Of a stretch of DNA of 6,550 nucleotides, positions 1 through 6,097 are shown in pieces (the first letter of the stretch is position 1; each line of letters starts with the position of its first letter). The notes beneath the pieces are model-generated. The model was not told the origin of the DNA and did not search any database. It worked only from the letters and a program-made list of their open reading frames with translations. The stretch is taken from the NCBI GenBank assembly GCA_003520455.1, contig DOUV01000325.1:1-6550 (forward strand), given 5' to 3'. The stretch is from Chloroflexota bacterium (GTDB lineage: Bacteria > Chloroflexota > Anaerolineae > Ardenticatenales > Ardenticatenaceae). The translations under genes were made by a program, and so were the position numbers.

Positions 1-9
1 CTCCCCCAG

Positions 10-32
10 CCCCTCCCCGCGTCGGGGAGGGG
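10..32. repeat. GC-rich intergenic hairpin
   Basis: A perfect 9-bp inverted repeat, CCCCTCCCC at 10-18 and GGGGAGGGG at 24-32, encloses a 5-nt loop. It would fold very stably in RNA or single-stranded DNA. No T-run follows on either strand, so it is not a classical intrinsic terminator. Such C-run/G-run hairpins are common intergenic elements in GC-rich Chloroflexota and similar genomes; that comparison is from memory. Confidence 0.55.
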
Positions 33-71
33 AGCCAGCCGCGTTCCAGCCGGCCGCGCGGCCCTCCGCCT

Positions 72-97
72 CCCCCTTCCCTGCGAGGGAAAGGGGG
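72..97. repeat. second GC-rich intergenic hairpin
   Basis: CCCCCTTCCCT at 72-82 pairs with AGGGAAAGGGGG at 86-97 through a GCG loop and one bulged A. It lies 40 bases from the first hairpin and has the same C/T-versus-G/A composition, so the two look like members of one dispersed intergenic family. Nothing coding is recognisable in 1-190. Confidence 0.5.
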
Positions 98-190
98 CCG
101 GGGGGTTAGGTTCTGCTGGCACCGCCACCTGTCTGCCAACTCGTGCGCGCACCCGGACGACGGTGCGAACTGGATTCAGGCCGCGACTCA

Positions 191-199
191 TGCTATAAT
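191..199 (+). promoter_or_regulatory. extended -10 promoter for tRNA-Arg
   Basis: TGCTATAAT is a consensus extended -10 element: TGN followed by a perfect TATAAT at 194-199. It ends 11 bases before the mature tRNA 5' end, so transcription should begin just upstream of the tRNA. The -35 region about 17 bases upstream (TGGATT at 171-176) matches consensus poorly, which the extended -10 would compensate for. Confidence 0.6.
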
Positions 200-210
200 A
201 AGCCCACTTC

Positions 211-282
211 GCCCCCGTAGCTCAGAGGATAGAGCATCGGTTTCCTAAACCGTGTGCGCAGGTTCGAGTCCTGCCGGGGGTA
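211..282 (+). tRNA. tRNA-Arg (anticodon CCT)
   Basis: A complete 72-nt cloverleaf can be drawn. The acceptor stem GCCCCCG (211-217) pairs with CGGGGGT (275-281), with a G-T closing pair and discriminator A282. The D arm runs GCTC...GAGC. The anticodon loop TTCCTAA (242-248) places CCT at 244-246, which reads AGG arginine codons. The T arm is GCAGG-TTCGAGT-CCTGC (258-274). The 3' CCA is not encoded. The bottom pair of the anticodon stem (T237/T253) is mismatched. The gene stands alone behind its own promoter and is on the opposite strand from the RiPP cluster. Confidence 0.95.
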
Positions 283-739
283 CTTTTTATTGGAGCAACG
301 CAGAGGAAGCTCCTCACTCCCACTCCTTCAGGCCGGGCAGGAGCGCTCCCCTCCTCCTTGTGAAGGCGCGTTCGGGGTCGTCGTGCGCGCTTCCAACCGC
401 TCAAGCGGTTCCTACCAACCGTGGCCCCACCCGCGCAACGACGCCTTTAATGGTCTACGCAGCCAGTCGGAGAAAATTCCCCCGTACGTACTCTTCCACC
501 GATGTCAGTCGAACCCCATACGTGCGGACAAGCTCGCTCATCTCCTAACGCACCGCGGAACGAAGCGACCAGCTGTATACTTGGCCCCGGCATCCGCACC
601 AGCATACTGGAGGGAGACCGCAACCGGCGCGATCCCTCTCTCCCGTGATGCAGCAATCCTTTGAATCGGCCGCCCTATCACTGCGCTCGAATGCGCGTGT
701 AATCTACACGCGTCCTCCCCTCTTCTTCCAGCCCAAGAA

Positions 740-780
740 CTGCTCACTTCCCGGTCAAAACTGCTCACTTTCTGCTCACT
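740..780. repeat. three direct repeats of CTGCTCACT
   Basis: CTGCTCACTT occurs at 740-749 and 761-770, and CTGCTCACT again at 772-780. The repeat starts are 21 and 11 bases apart, close to two and one helical turns, so bound proteins would sit on one face of the DNA. Clusters like this occur at the ends of some insertion sequences (IS21-type ends carry multiple short repeats) or as operator arrays. No transposase remnant was recognised beside it. Confidence 0.5.
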
Positions 781-1001
781 CCCCCGCCGCCTCTCCCATC
801 AGCCAGTCTCACGCCCGCCGCACCCTCCTCCCGTCGCTGCCAGGCAGCACCATCGCAGGCGCCTCCGCCACGCATCCCAGCGCCCCAACAAAAAAGAGCA
901 CCGATTCGGTACCGGTGCCCTTCTCTTCGAGAGAATCTCAGAAATTATCTACGTCCGCTCGACTCCTGATGGCTCAACCACAGGCCGATAGGGGGAGAGA
1001 A

Positions 1002-1140
1002 CAGACTTCCGAAGTCTTGTTTGCCGCTGGTGCTCGCCTCGATCACTGTTGTCGGAGTGCGCTTAGGGCAAGCGTGATCCCCACCAGACCCTTCCTTCGC
1101 CAGCTCAGGACCAGGCTCAGGGCAGGCTTTCGGAAGTCTG
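1002..1140. repeat. 12-bp inverted repeat bracketing a REP-like element
   Basis: CAGACTTCCGAA at 1002-1013 is the exact reverse complement of TTCGGAAGTCTG at 1129-1140. The left copy is also part of a local 15-nt near-palindrome (1003-1017). Inside, 1094-1130 carries two GCTCAGG-type units (CAGCTCAGGACC, CAGGCTCAGGGC). These resemble the dispersed CTGAGC/CGAAGG REP-like repeats common in environmental bacterial genomes. The whole could be a small non-autonomous element or nested repeats; no target duplication was identified. Confidence 0.4.
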
Positions 1141-1284
1141 ACTCCTTGACCGGTGCTCTAGATGCCAGCTTGCCAATCATACATGTTCATTGGCTGAAGC
1201 CCACTGTGGTTATAACCAGCCGCCATAATGCACGCTCGTCAAGCCCAATCGGTATAAGAGTCGACTCGGCTTGAAACTCAGCAG

Positions 1285-1437
1285 TTATGTGTGAGCGGGC
1301 GGTGTAAACGTCCAACCCAATTGGCGCAGCAACCCGATTTGGTCTATTTCAGCCACAAAGCCCATGATCTTACGATCGGAAACCGGGCAAACGTACACAG
1401 GTTGATACTGTCCACCCAAGTCAAAAGCTTTCGCGTT
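1285..1437 (-). other. possible small ORF or gene remnant downstream of the cluster
   Basis: A frame open from a stop just upstream of 1437 to TAA at 1285 overlaps the end of the HopA1-LanC gene in a different phase. Its translation has a protein-like look (for example KIMGFVAEIDQIGLLRQLGW, ending in TFTPPAHT) with balanced composition. There is no ATG near its beginning; TTG or GTG would be needed. I see no ribosome binding site and do not recognise a family. It could be a short peptide coupled to the upstream gene, the tail of a decayed gene, or chance. Confidence 0.22.
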
Positions 1438-3733
1438 GTAACATCAATAGAGATGGGAGAGTTGGGTCGTACAAACGGAGGTAAAAGTATCCGATGCCCG
1501 CCAGCCCGATCATCAGACTTGGGGTTTCACCGCCGGGTCCACAGGGCCATTCGTGCCCTGGCTGTACGTACCTTTCGATCCCTGCGCATGCCACCTGACG
1601 AGCCAGGATTGCCTGGTTCCCCTGCGCTTCTCCTAGCATCTGGAAGCCCTGGAGCAGGATGTCGGCATTTCCGGCAAGGCCGTGGCAGAGGGAGTACGTT
1701 CCGATCTTCGCACGAAGGCTCGTCTCGACCGTCTGATGGGTAGTTTGAAGCGCCGTTCGTGCTTCTGCTTTGTATCTATCGTCTTTGAGAAGTTGATAGG
1801 CACGCAGCCGGGCCAGAGCAATTCCCGGCGCACCGTGACACCAGGCCGTGGAAAAAGACAACGGCGCTCGAGGGTGCCTGTCCCGGCCTCGTTCCGAGCG
1901 AAGATCCGGCCAGTTCCCTGTCTCCTCATCGAACCAGTGGTGCTCGTAGCTGAAAGCCTGTTCAGCTGCATGGCGGTAACTCTGAGTGCCGGTGGCGTGG
2001 AACAACTCGAGCAACGCATACCCAATGCCAGCGGCACCATGTGAGAATCCGGTCAAGTTCGGCTGTTCAGGAAAGCTCGGGGATCGCCACGAGTATCCAG
2101 TTTGAGACTTGTCTGCGGCGTTCAGCAGCTCATCCCCCAGCCGCGCTGCGAAGTCCAGGAGGGAGGCTTCATGTAGAATATCGTGGAGAACCACGAACGC
2201 TGCAACGGCGCCGGCCACGCCCGAGAGCAGATCAAACTCGCGCTCATCCTGGCTCTCGCGAGCCAGGCGCTGGAGCAGATGTAGGGCGGCACCCAGCAGT
2301 TCTTCTTCCCGGAGGAGAACGCCCACCCGGGCAGCGGAGAAGGCTATCCCACTCCACCCAGTATAGAGGCCGAAACGAACGGGGGGCGGCACTGCATCGA
2401 TGTTCGAAAGTGCCTGCCGGATTGCGCCGAGGGCCGTGTCACGCGCCGTCGTATCCCCAGTGGCGCTGTACAACGCAGCCAGGAAGAGAGCCACGCCGCT
2501 GGTGCCTTGGTATAATTCGGGCCCCAGCGCCTTACAGACCATACGTGTCAGACCGCTGGCTAAAAGGTACCCCTCGGGCTCAACGCCCAGCCAATTGCAA
2601 CGCCCTTGATACCACACCGCCTCTTGCGACAACCGGTTGCCGATCTCAGCCGCTGTTTTCAGGAAAGCCGCGCCGTCGAGCTCCTGCTGAGAAAGGTCCC
2701 ACGACTCTTGCGTTTGCCGAGGAAGGCGCAGGGGAAAGCTGTATTCGTCCCTGGAGCCCGGATTTAAGAAGGGCGCATCCAGGCTGATTCCCTCCTTTGC
2801 GAAGCCGACCTCGACTTCTTCCAGGCGCTCTGCTACCGATTTCTTGCCTTGCTCATACGCATTGATCATTGCTTCCGCTAAAAGGCGGCAGCGATGCAAG
2901 CCGAAGCTTTCCCCCGGGCCGGGATCTTCCGCCAGGCCGACGCCTGGGGCGAGCAGCTTCGTGAACACGGGGATTCCAGGCTTCAGATCGGCAGCGACTT
3001 CAGGATAGATCTCTGCGAGAACCTGGGAGACCGCGCTATAATCGGCCTTGCGGATGTAAAGAACGACCGCGTCACGGCGAGTAAATTGCGCCGGATCATT
3101 GAGCACTTTGAGCTTATAGGGCAGATGCGCCCGGTTCAGCATCAGGGTCGCTTTTCGCAGAAAGCGGACGGCCCCAGGCGCGGTGAGATTCCAGTACCAC
3201 CTGACGACCGTCTGCGCCTCCTCGTGAACGAGCTCCTCGTCGCCAAGTGCCATGTAAAACCCCGGCGACAGGGCGAGGAACTCCTTGGGAAAGCGCAGGC
3301 TCACCATCATGCCCGGCTCGAACGCGCCGTTCGGTGCAGTCAAGCACTCCTCCGGTCGCACCCGCAAGCTGATGCCTCGCCTGTGCACGAGAATCTCACG
3401 ACCGGCGTCTTCTCGAACCTTCCAGCCTGCTGTCCAGTAGCCGCTGCCGGAATTCGCCGCCCCCAATGCCTCAACAAACGGCGTCCGGCCCGACGCCGGA
3501 TGGCCGACATCCCTTTGCCCCGTCGATTGGGCAAAGCCCGGGCAGTAGAAGTCGTTGTAGAGTTGTGATTGCAGCGCGAAGAGCAGGTAATCACGCGCGG
3601 TCTCCGGCGTCAGAGCGCGCCGAACCGACGGCGGGAAGTGCTGGGATCGCTTTCCAAACCATGAATACGTGGTCGGGGAATGGAAGACGGTGGCCTGGAT
3701 CGCTGCTCTTACGTGCTCGCGGTAGTCGTTCAT
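1421..3733 (-). CDS. HopA1-LanC fusion: lanthipeptide lyase/cyclase
   Basis: This 770-residue protein is predicted to be a two-domain RiPP enzyme. Residues 1 to about 335 match the HopA1 effector-family fold used in class V lanthipeptide and thioamitide pathways, where the HopA1 protein eliminates phosphate from phospho-Ser/Thr. Visible marks are WFGKRS near 25-30, LYNDFYCPG at 58-66, and GESFGLHRCRLLAE near 274-287. Residues about 370-765 form a LanC cyclase repeat barrel with all expected zinc and catalytic motifs: GFSHG (H565), WCHG (C632) and SLCHG (C683, H684). The start is ATG at 3733, whose ATG shares bases with the kinase stop TGA (ATGA), implying translational coupling. The frame stays open upstream to 4117, but that part is antiparallel noise within the kinase gene. 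There is no LanM-type dehydratase domain, which would be far longer. The family assignment comes from recalled motifs, not a database search. Confidence 0.88.
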   Translation of the reverse strand: MNDYREHVRAAIQATVFHSPTTYSWFGKRSQHFPPSVRRALTPETARDYLLFALQSQLYNDFYCPGFAQSTGQRDVGHPASGRTPFVEALGAANSGSGYWTAGWKVREDAGREILVHRRGISLRVRPEECLTAPNGAFEPGMMVSLRFPKEFLALSPGFYMALGDEELVHEEAQTVVRWYWNLTAPGAVRFLRKATLMLNRAHLPYKLKVLNDPAQFTRRDAVVLYIRKADYSAVSQVLAEIYPEVAADLKPGIPVFTKLLAPGVGLAEDPGPGESFGLHRCRLLAEAMINAYEQGKKSVAERLEEVEVGFAKEGISLDAPFLNPGSRDEYSFPLRLPRQTQESWDLSQQELDGAAFLKTAAEIGNRLSQEAVWYQGRCNWLGVEPEGYLLASGLTRMVCKALGPELYQGTSGVALFLAALYSATGDTTARDTALGAIRQALSNIDAVPPPVRFGLYTGWSGIAFSAARVGVLLREEELLGAALHLLQRLARESQDEREFDLLSGVAGAVAAFVVLHDILHEASLLDFAARLGDELLNAADKSQTGYSWRSPSFPEQPNLTGFSHGAAGIGYALLELFHATGTQSYRHAAEQAFSYEHHWFDEETGNWPDLRSERGRDRHPRAPLSFSTAWCHGAPGIALARLRAYQLLKDDRYKAEARTALQTTHQTVETSLRAKIGTYSLCHGLAGNADILLQGFQMLGEAQGNQAILARQVACAGIERYVQPGHEWPCGPGGETPSLMIGLAGIGYFYLRLYDPTLPSLLMLQRESF

Positions 3734-4839
3734 GGCAGCCGCATCCCCCGCAGCGGAATGCCCAACAGTTGAACCGTCGCTTCTTCCGGCCGCTGCAAAA
3801 TGTTCAGGCTGAGCTGCAGCAAGCACACGATGTTGCCTGTGAACTGCATCGACATCTGCATCTGCTCGAAGGCGGTCTGCACCAGGCGAGCCGCCCCGTA
3901 TCGAACGGCCCGCAAGAGCCATCGATCTGCCGTCGCAACATCGAGGTTCATCTGCTGGGCATACGTGTCCCAGAAGGCGAGGAGCGCCGGTTGCATCTTC
4001 TCTAACGGATAGCGGGCGAGTTCGAGGAATCGATCGGGGGGCATCTCTCCGGTGACTGGGATCGAGAGAAGCCAGAAGCTGAGATAGTCGTTGAAAACCG
4101 AACCGACATCCCAGCACGGATCTCCTCCGCTGGCAAGCTCCCAGTCGACGATTTTCAGTCGGGTCTTGCGGGCCGAAGGCGACTTCCCGAAGACCAGACA
4201 GTTATCCCATTTGATGTCGCGGTGGATAAGAGCCTCGGTGCGCCACTCCTCGCGAAGGGCATCAAGAAGGTCACAGAATACGGGGAATTGCTGGATGATC
4301 TGGATGAGCTGAAGGTTTGCGCCGCTGCACCCTTGAAGGAACTTGATCGTAGGACGATGGACGGAGAGGACCCAGGGCGGGTGGCTCGCAGCCTGATGTC
4401 CCTCTTTCTCTCCACGCTTCCCATTCCTCGTCAGGCGATGCAGTGTGCCGAGCGCGCTTCCCAGCGTACGAGCCAGCGAGATGGGAAAATAACCGCGGTG
4501 AAGGTGGTATTCGCGTAGATTCTGTGCCCCATCAACCAGCTCCAGGATAAGAACGTGTTCCTCAGGGTCATAGGAATACAAGCGAGGAAGATAGCGGCTC
4601 AACCCCCGGATCCCCGAGTCCAGGAGTTGGTAGATAGCGGCCTCTCGCTCGATGGCTGCGACTTTGTCTGGTCCCACCCCTTGCTTTAGGACGTAGCCGG
4701 GGCCTTGGCCACTGGTAATCCTGTAATTGTGATGACGCCGGGAAATATCCGCCACCGTGAGGTCGCCCGTGACGACATCTGCCGGGCCGAGCAGCTTGCG
4801 CTGCAGCAGGTATGAGACGGTCTCGCGCTGGGTCAGCAT
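3730..4839 (-). CDS. APH-fold kinase, class V lanthipeptide LanK-like
   Basis: A 369-residue kinase of the aminoglycoside phosphotransferase fold. In class V lanthipeptide and thioamitide clusters such kinases are thought to phosphorylate Ser/Thr of the precursor before elimination by the HopA1 partner. The N-lobe carries YVLKQG (K52) and EREAAIY (E64/E66). The catalytic loop is HRDIKWDN at 206-213, with D208 as likely base and N213 as a metal ligand. The DFG-equivalent is VDWE at 231-234 (D232). The ATG at 4839 is preferred: a longer GTG start at 4887 would lie inside the hairpin at 4880-4919 and adds 16 atypical residues. No strong ribosome binding site is visible before 4839. The stop overlaps the next gene's ATG. 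A stand-alone antibiotic-resistance or small-molecule kinase is possible but unlikely in this context. Confidence 0.85.
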   Translation of the reverse strand: MLTQRETVSYLLQRKLLGPADVVTGDLTVADISRRHHNYRITSGQGPGYVLKQGVGPDKVAAIEREAAIYQLLDSGIRGLSRYLPRLYSYDPEEHVLILELVDGAQNLREYHLHRGYFPISLARTLGSALGTLHRLTRNGKRGEKEGHQAASHPPWVLSVHRPTIKFLQGCSGANLQLIQIIQQFPVFCDLLDALREEWRTEALIHRDIKWDNCLVFGKSPSARKTRLKIVDWELASGGDPCWDVGSVFNDYLSFWLLSIPVTGEMPPDRFLELARYPLEKMQPALLAFWDTYAQQMNLDVATADRWLLRAVRYGAARLVQTAFEQMQMSMQFTGNIVCLLQLSLNILQRPEEATVQLLGIPLRGMRLP

Positions 4840-4879
4840 ATTCGTTCTAGGGCAAGTATCTTTTCCGGTAAAAACAGGA

Positions 4880-4919
4880 AGCCGCACGCTCAGTGTATTG
4901 AATATCAGAGCGTGCGGCT
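4880..4919 (-). terminator. hairpin between precursor and enzyme genes (attenuator)
   Basis: Perfect 12-bp arms, AGCCGCACGCTC at 4880-4891 and GAGCGTGCGGCT at 4908-4919, enclose a 16-nt loop. Read on the minus strand, the stem is followed within five bases by TTTTT. This resembles an intrinsic terminator with a displaced U-tract. It lies 26 bases past the precursor stop and 40 bases before the preferred kinase start. RiPP operons often place a leaky terminator here, so precursor transcript outnumbers enzyme transcript; the stem could also protect the 3' end of the short precursor message. Confidence 0.65.
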
Positions 4920-4945
4920 ATGAACAGCTATCCAACGAAAGCGCT

Positions 4946-5464
4946 TTAACACTCAGCTTCCCACGTGGGGAGACAACAGAATGAAAACCCCTCACCTGAA
5001 ACTACCACAAACTCGCAAAATTCGCGCACGCATGAGACGTGAACCGCCAGCGAGGCCAGTTGAACGTACTGCTGGAAAGCAAGTAATTGCCGAGCTGGAC
5101 CGAAGCGGCCTCGCCGCCTCGATACGCCAGCTGTGATCGCCCCTTGCAGGAAATCGGCCTGCGCCTCGCGCGAGACGCTGCGGGTGTGCAGGAGGTTCGC
5201 CTCCCGCCGGACCCAGACCACCGTCCCGCCGAGCGGGCTTTCATCGCTCTCAAGAGTGTGGCTATACACCACGTCGTCCTCGTCGAACTCGACATACTCA
5301 TTTAGGCTGGGAGTGAGGTAGAGTCGCCAGCGCCTTTCCCGCGTGCTCTTTCCCAGGAAGCCGACCAGGACCCGTACGTCTGGAACCTGGGAGGCATCCG
5401 GCACGAGATGCTCGATGAGCGCATCCGGCTCGAGCTTTGGAGCTTCGCCTGGTCGCCTTTCCAT
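4946..5464 (-). CDS. RiPP precursor 1, intact copy
   Basis: A 172-residue protein proposed as the substrate of the neighbouring kinase and HopA1-LanC enzyme. Residues 17-110 align without gaps to precursor 2 (about 80% identical by eye) and contain WRLYLT, LNEYVEF and VVWVRREANL, a pattern suggesting beta strands. After residue 110 the two proteins diverge completely. All five cysteines (145, 150, 163, 164 and the terminal 172) lie in the last 28 residues, with Ser/Thr at 138, 144, 156, 161 and 167. That is leader-core architecture with about one Ser/Thr per Cys. No double-Gly or other cleavage site is evident. The ATG is well supported by a strong ribosome binding site. The conserved part could instead be a free-standing domain of unknown role; I do not recognise a named family. 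Confidence 0.75.
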   Translation of the reverse strand: MERRPGEAPKLEPDALIEHLVPDASQVPDVRVLVGFLGKSTRERRWRLYLTPSLNEYVEFDEDDVVYSHTLESDESPLGGTVVWVRREANLLHTRSVSREAQADFLQGAITAGVSRRRGRFGPARQLLAFQQYVQLASLAVHVSCVREFCEFVVVSGEGFSFCCLPTWEAEC

Positions 5465-5470
5465 CGTTGA

Positions 5471-5480
5471 CCTTCCTTTT
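5471..5480 (-). promoter_or_regulatory. strong ribosome binding site of precursor 1
   Basis: The minus strand reads AAAAGGAAGG just 6 bases before the ATG at 5464; its AAGGA part is 9 bases away. It is the best Shine-Dalgarno sequence seen in the cluster, fitting a substrate peptide needed in excess. It fixes the start of precursor 1. Confidence 0.75.
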
Positions 5481-5500
5481 CAGCGTCCCCAGCTACACTG

Positions 5501-5989
5501 TTAGGGTTCCAGCCCGAGCGCGCGGCGGATTTCCGGCAGCACCAAGGCGGTCGGTACGGCCGTACAGGCCGCACAAAGAGTGTCGAACTGTCCTCCGGTC
5601 AAACAGGCAGCCTTCAACCAGGGCGTGATGCCCCTTGCCGCAGGGGATATCCTCTGCATGGCTGATCTGCGTAGAAACCCGGCTGCGATATCACCGCGGA
5701 GGAAATCGGCCTGCGCCTCGCGCGAGACACTGCGGGTGTGCAGCAGGTTCGCTTCCCGCCGGACCCAGACCACCGCGCCACCTAAGGCACTCTCCTCCCG
5801 CCCGAGCGAGCGGCTGCGCACCACATCGTCCTCGGCAAACTCGACGTACTCATTCAGGATGAGCGTGAGGTAGAGTCGCCAGTGCCCCTTCCGGGTACTC
5901 TTGCCAAGGAAGCCGAGCATGACCCGCACGTCCGGAACCTGGGAGGCATCCGGCACGAGATGCTCGATAGCAGGGAGTCTGTTTCGCAT
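5501..5989 (-). CDS. RiPP precursor 2, N-terminus apparently recombined
   Basis: A 162-residue paralogue of precursor 1, ending 36 bases before it. Residues 8-101 carry the shared leader-like region, starting at IEHLVPDASQ and including VVWVRREANL. The tail from about residue 102 is unrelated to that of precursor 1. It holds all three cysteines (129, 139, 142) and Ser/Thr at 115, 122, 131, 137, 143 and 147, so (methyl)lanthionine rings are possible. The start is uncertain. The frame runs back to a GTG at 6049 into the degraded third copy. The ATG at 5989 is the nearest ATG, with only a weak GTAGG upstream. The first seven residues differ from those of precursor 1 and come from the tail of copy 3. 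Expression may therefore be weaker than for precursor 1. Confidence 0.62.
   Translation of the reverse strand: MRNRLPAIEHLVPDASQVPDVRVMLGFLGKSTRKGHWRLYLTLILNEYVEFAEDDVVRSRSLGREESALGGAVVWVRREANLLHTRSVSREAQADFLRGDIAAGFLRRSAMQRISPAARGITPWLKAACLTGGQFDTLCAACTAVPTALVLPEIRRALGLEP
5656..5776. repeat. direct repeat, unit A (late leader of precursor 2)
   Basis: This segment encodes the end of the precursor 2 leader and the first residues after it (...FLRRSAM). It matches 5986-6097 in the degenerate copy, 330 bases away, with the same order GCATGGCTGA...CTGCGCC...GTGTGCAGCAGGTTCGCTTC. Precursor 1 shares only the leader part (around 5135-5220). The pair is the natural substrate for the recombination inferred in this cluster. 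Confidence 0.65.
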
Positions 5990-6097
5990 GGCTGACCTAC
6001 TCAGAAACGCTACGCCGATATCGCCAGGAAGGAAAGCGGCCTGCGCCACGCAGACGATGCTCGGCGTGTGCAGCAGGTTCGCTTCCCGCCGGACCCA
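5986..6097. repeat. direct repeat, unit B (late leader of copy 3)
   Basis: Partner of the repeat at 5656-5776. Similarity ends near 5970, at a shared CCCTGC on the minus strand. Beyond that point precursor 2 continues into its Cys-rich tail, whereas copy 3 is joined to the leader of precursor 2. Confidence 0.62.

Larger units (their letters stand above)
283..1284. other. about 1 kb without a recognisable gene
   Basis: Several open frames cross this stretch on both strands, the longest on the plus strand at 645-1274. They are rich in Ser, Arg and Pro, show no recognisable domain, and have no clear ribosome binding site. I read them as chance frames in GC-rich DNA. What the region does hold is short-range structure: a small hairpin AACCGC/GCGGTT at 395-410, the CTGCTCACT repeats at 740-780, the inverted repeat and REP-like element at 1002-1140, and a 6-bp hairpin GCCAAT/ATTGGC near 1174-1195. 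It may be an old insertion or a decayed accessory region. Confidence 0.5.

Noticed and set aside
211..282. tRNA-Arg as integration site of a genomic island
   Set aside because: I found no second copy of the tRNA 3' end in the window and no integrase gene, so an attachment site cannot be supported.
645..1274. 209-residue plus-strand open frame
   Set aside because: Low-complexity Ser/Arg/Pro-rich translation, no ribosome binding site, no known motif, and it runs through the CTGCTCACT repeats and the REP-like element.
1421..3733. Annotation as a class II LanM synthetase
   Set aside because: There is a LanC C-terminus, but the N-terminal half is only about 335 residues and carries HopA1-type motifs rather than the roughly 600-residue LanM dehydratase. 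A separate kinase is present instead.
1421..3733. OspF/SpvC/HopAI1-type phosphothreonine lyase, as in class III/IV enzymes
   Set aside because: Despite the similar name HopA1 is a different family; the motifs seen (WFGKRS, LYNDFY, GESFGLHRCRLL) fit HopA1, not the OspF lyase.
2894..4005. Plus-strand open frames at 2894-3568 and 3466-4005
   Set aside because: They are antisense to the HopA1 domain and kinase genes, whose motifs are clear on the minus strand; the plus-strand translations have no recognisable domain.
3734..4117. Upstream extension of the HopA1-LanC frame by 128 residues
   Set aside because: It lies entirely within the kinase gene in another phase, is rich in Arg, Ala and Gly without domain character, and the ATGA overlap at 3733 gives a natural start where the HopA1-like sequence begins.
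4840..4887. Longer kinase starting at GTG 4887
   Set aside because: The start codon would lie in the stem of the hairpin at 4880-4919, and the 16 added residues do not resemble an APH-fold N-terminus.
4938..4969. Palindromes AAAGCGCTTT (4938-4947) and CCCACGTGGG (4960-4969) as operators
   Set aside because: They lie at the very end of the precursor 1 gene and just past its stop, away from any promoter; 10-bp palindromes of this kind arise easily by chance.
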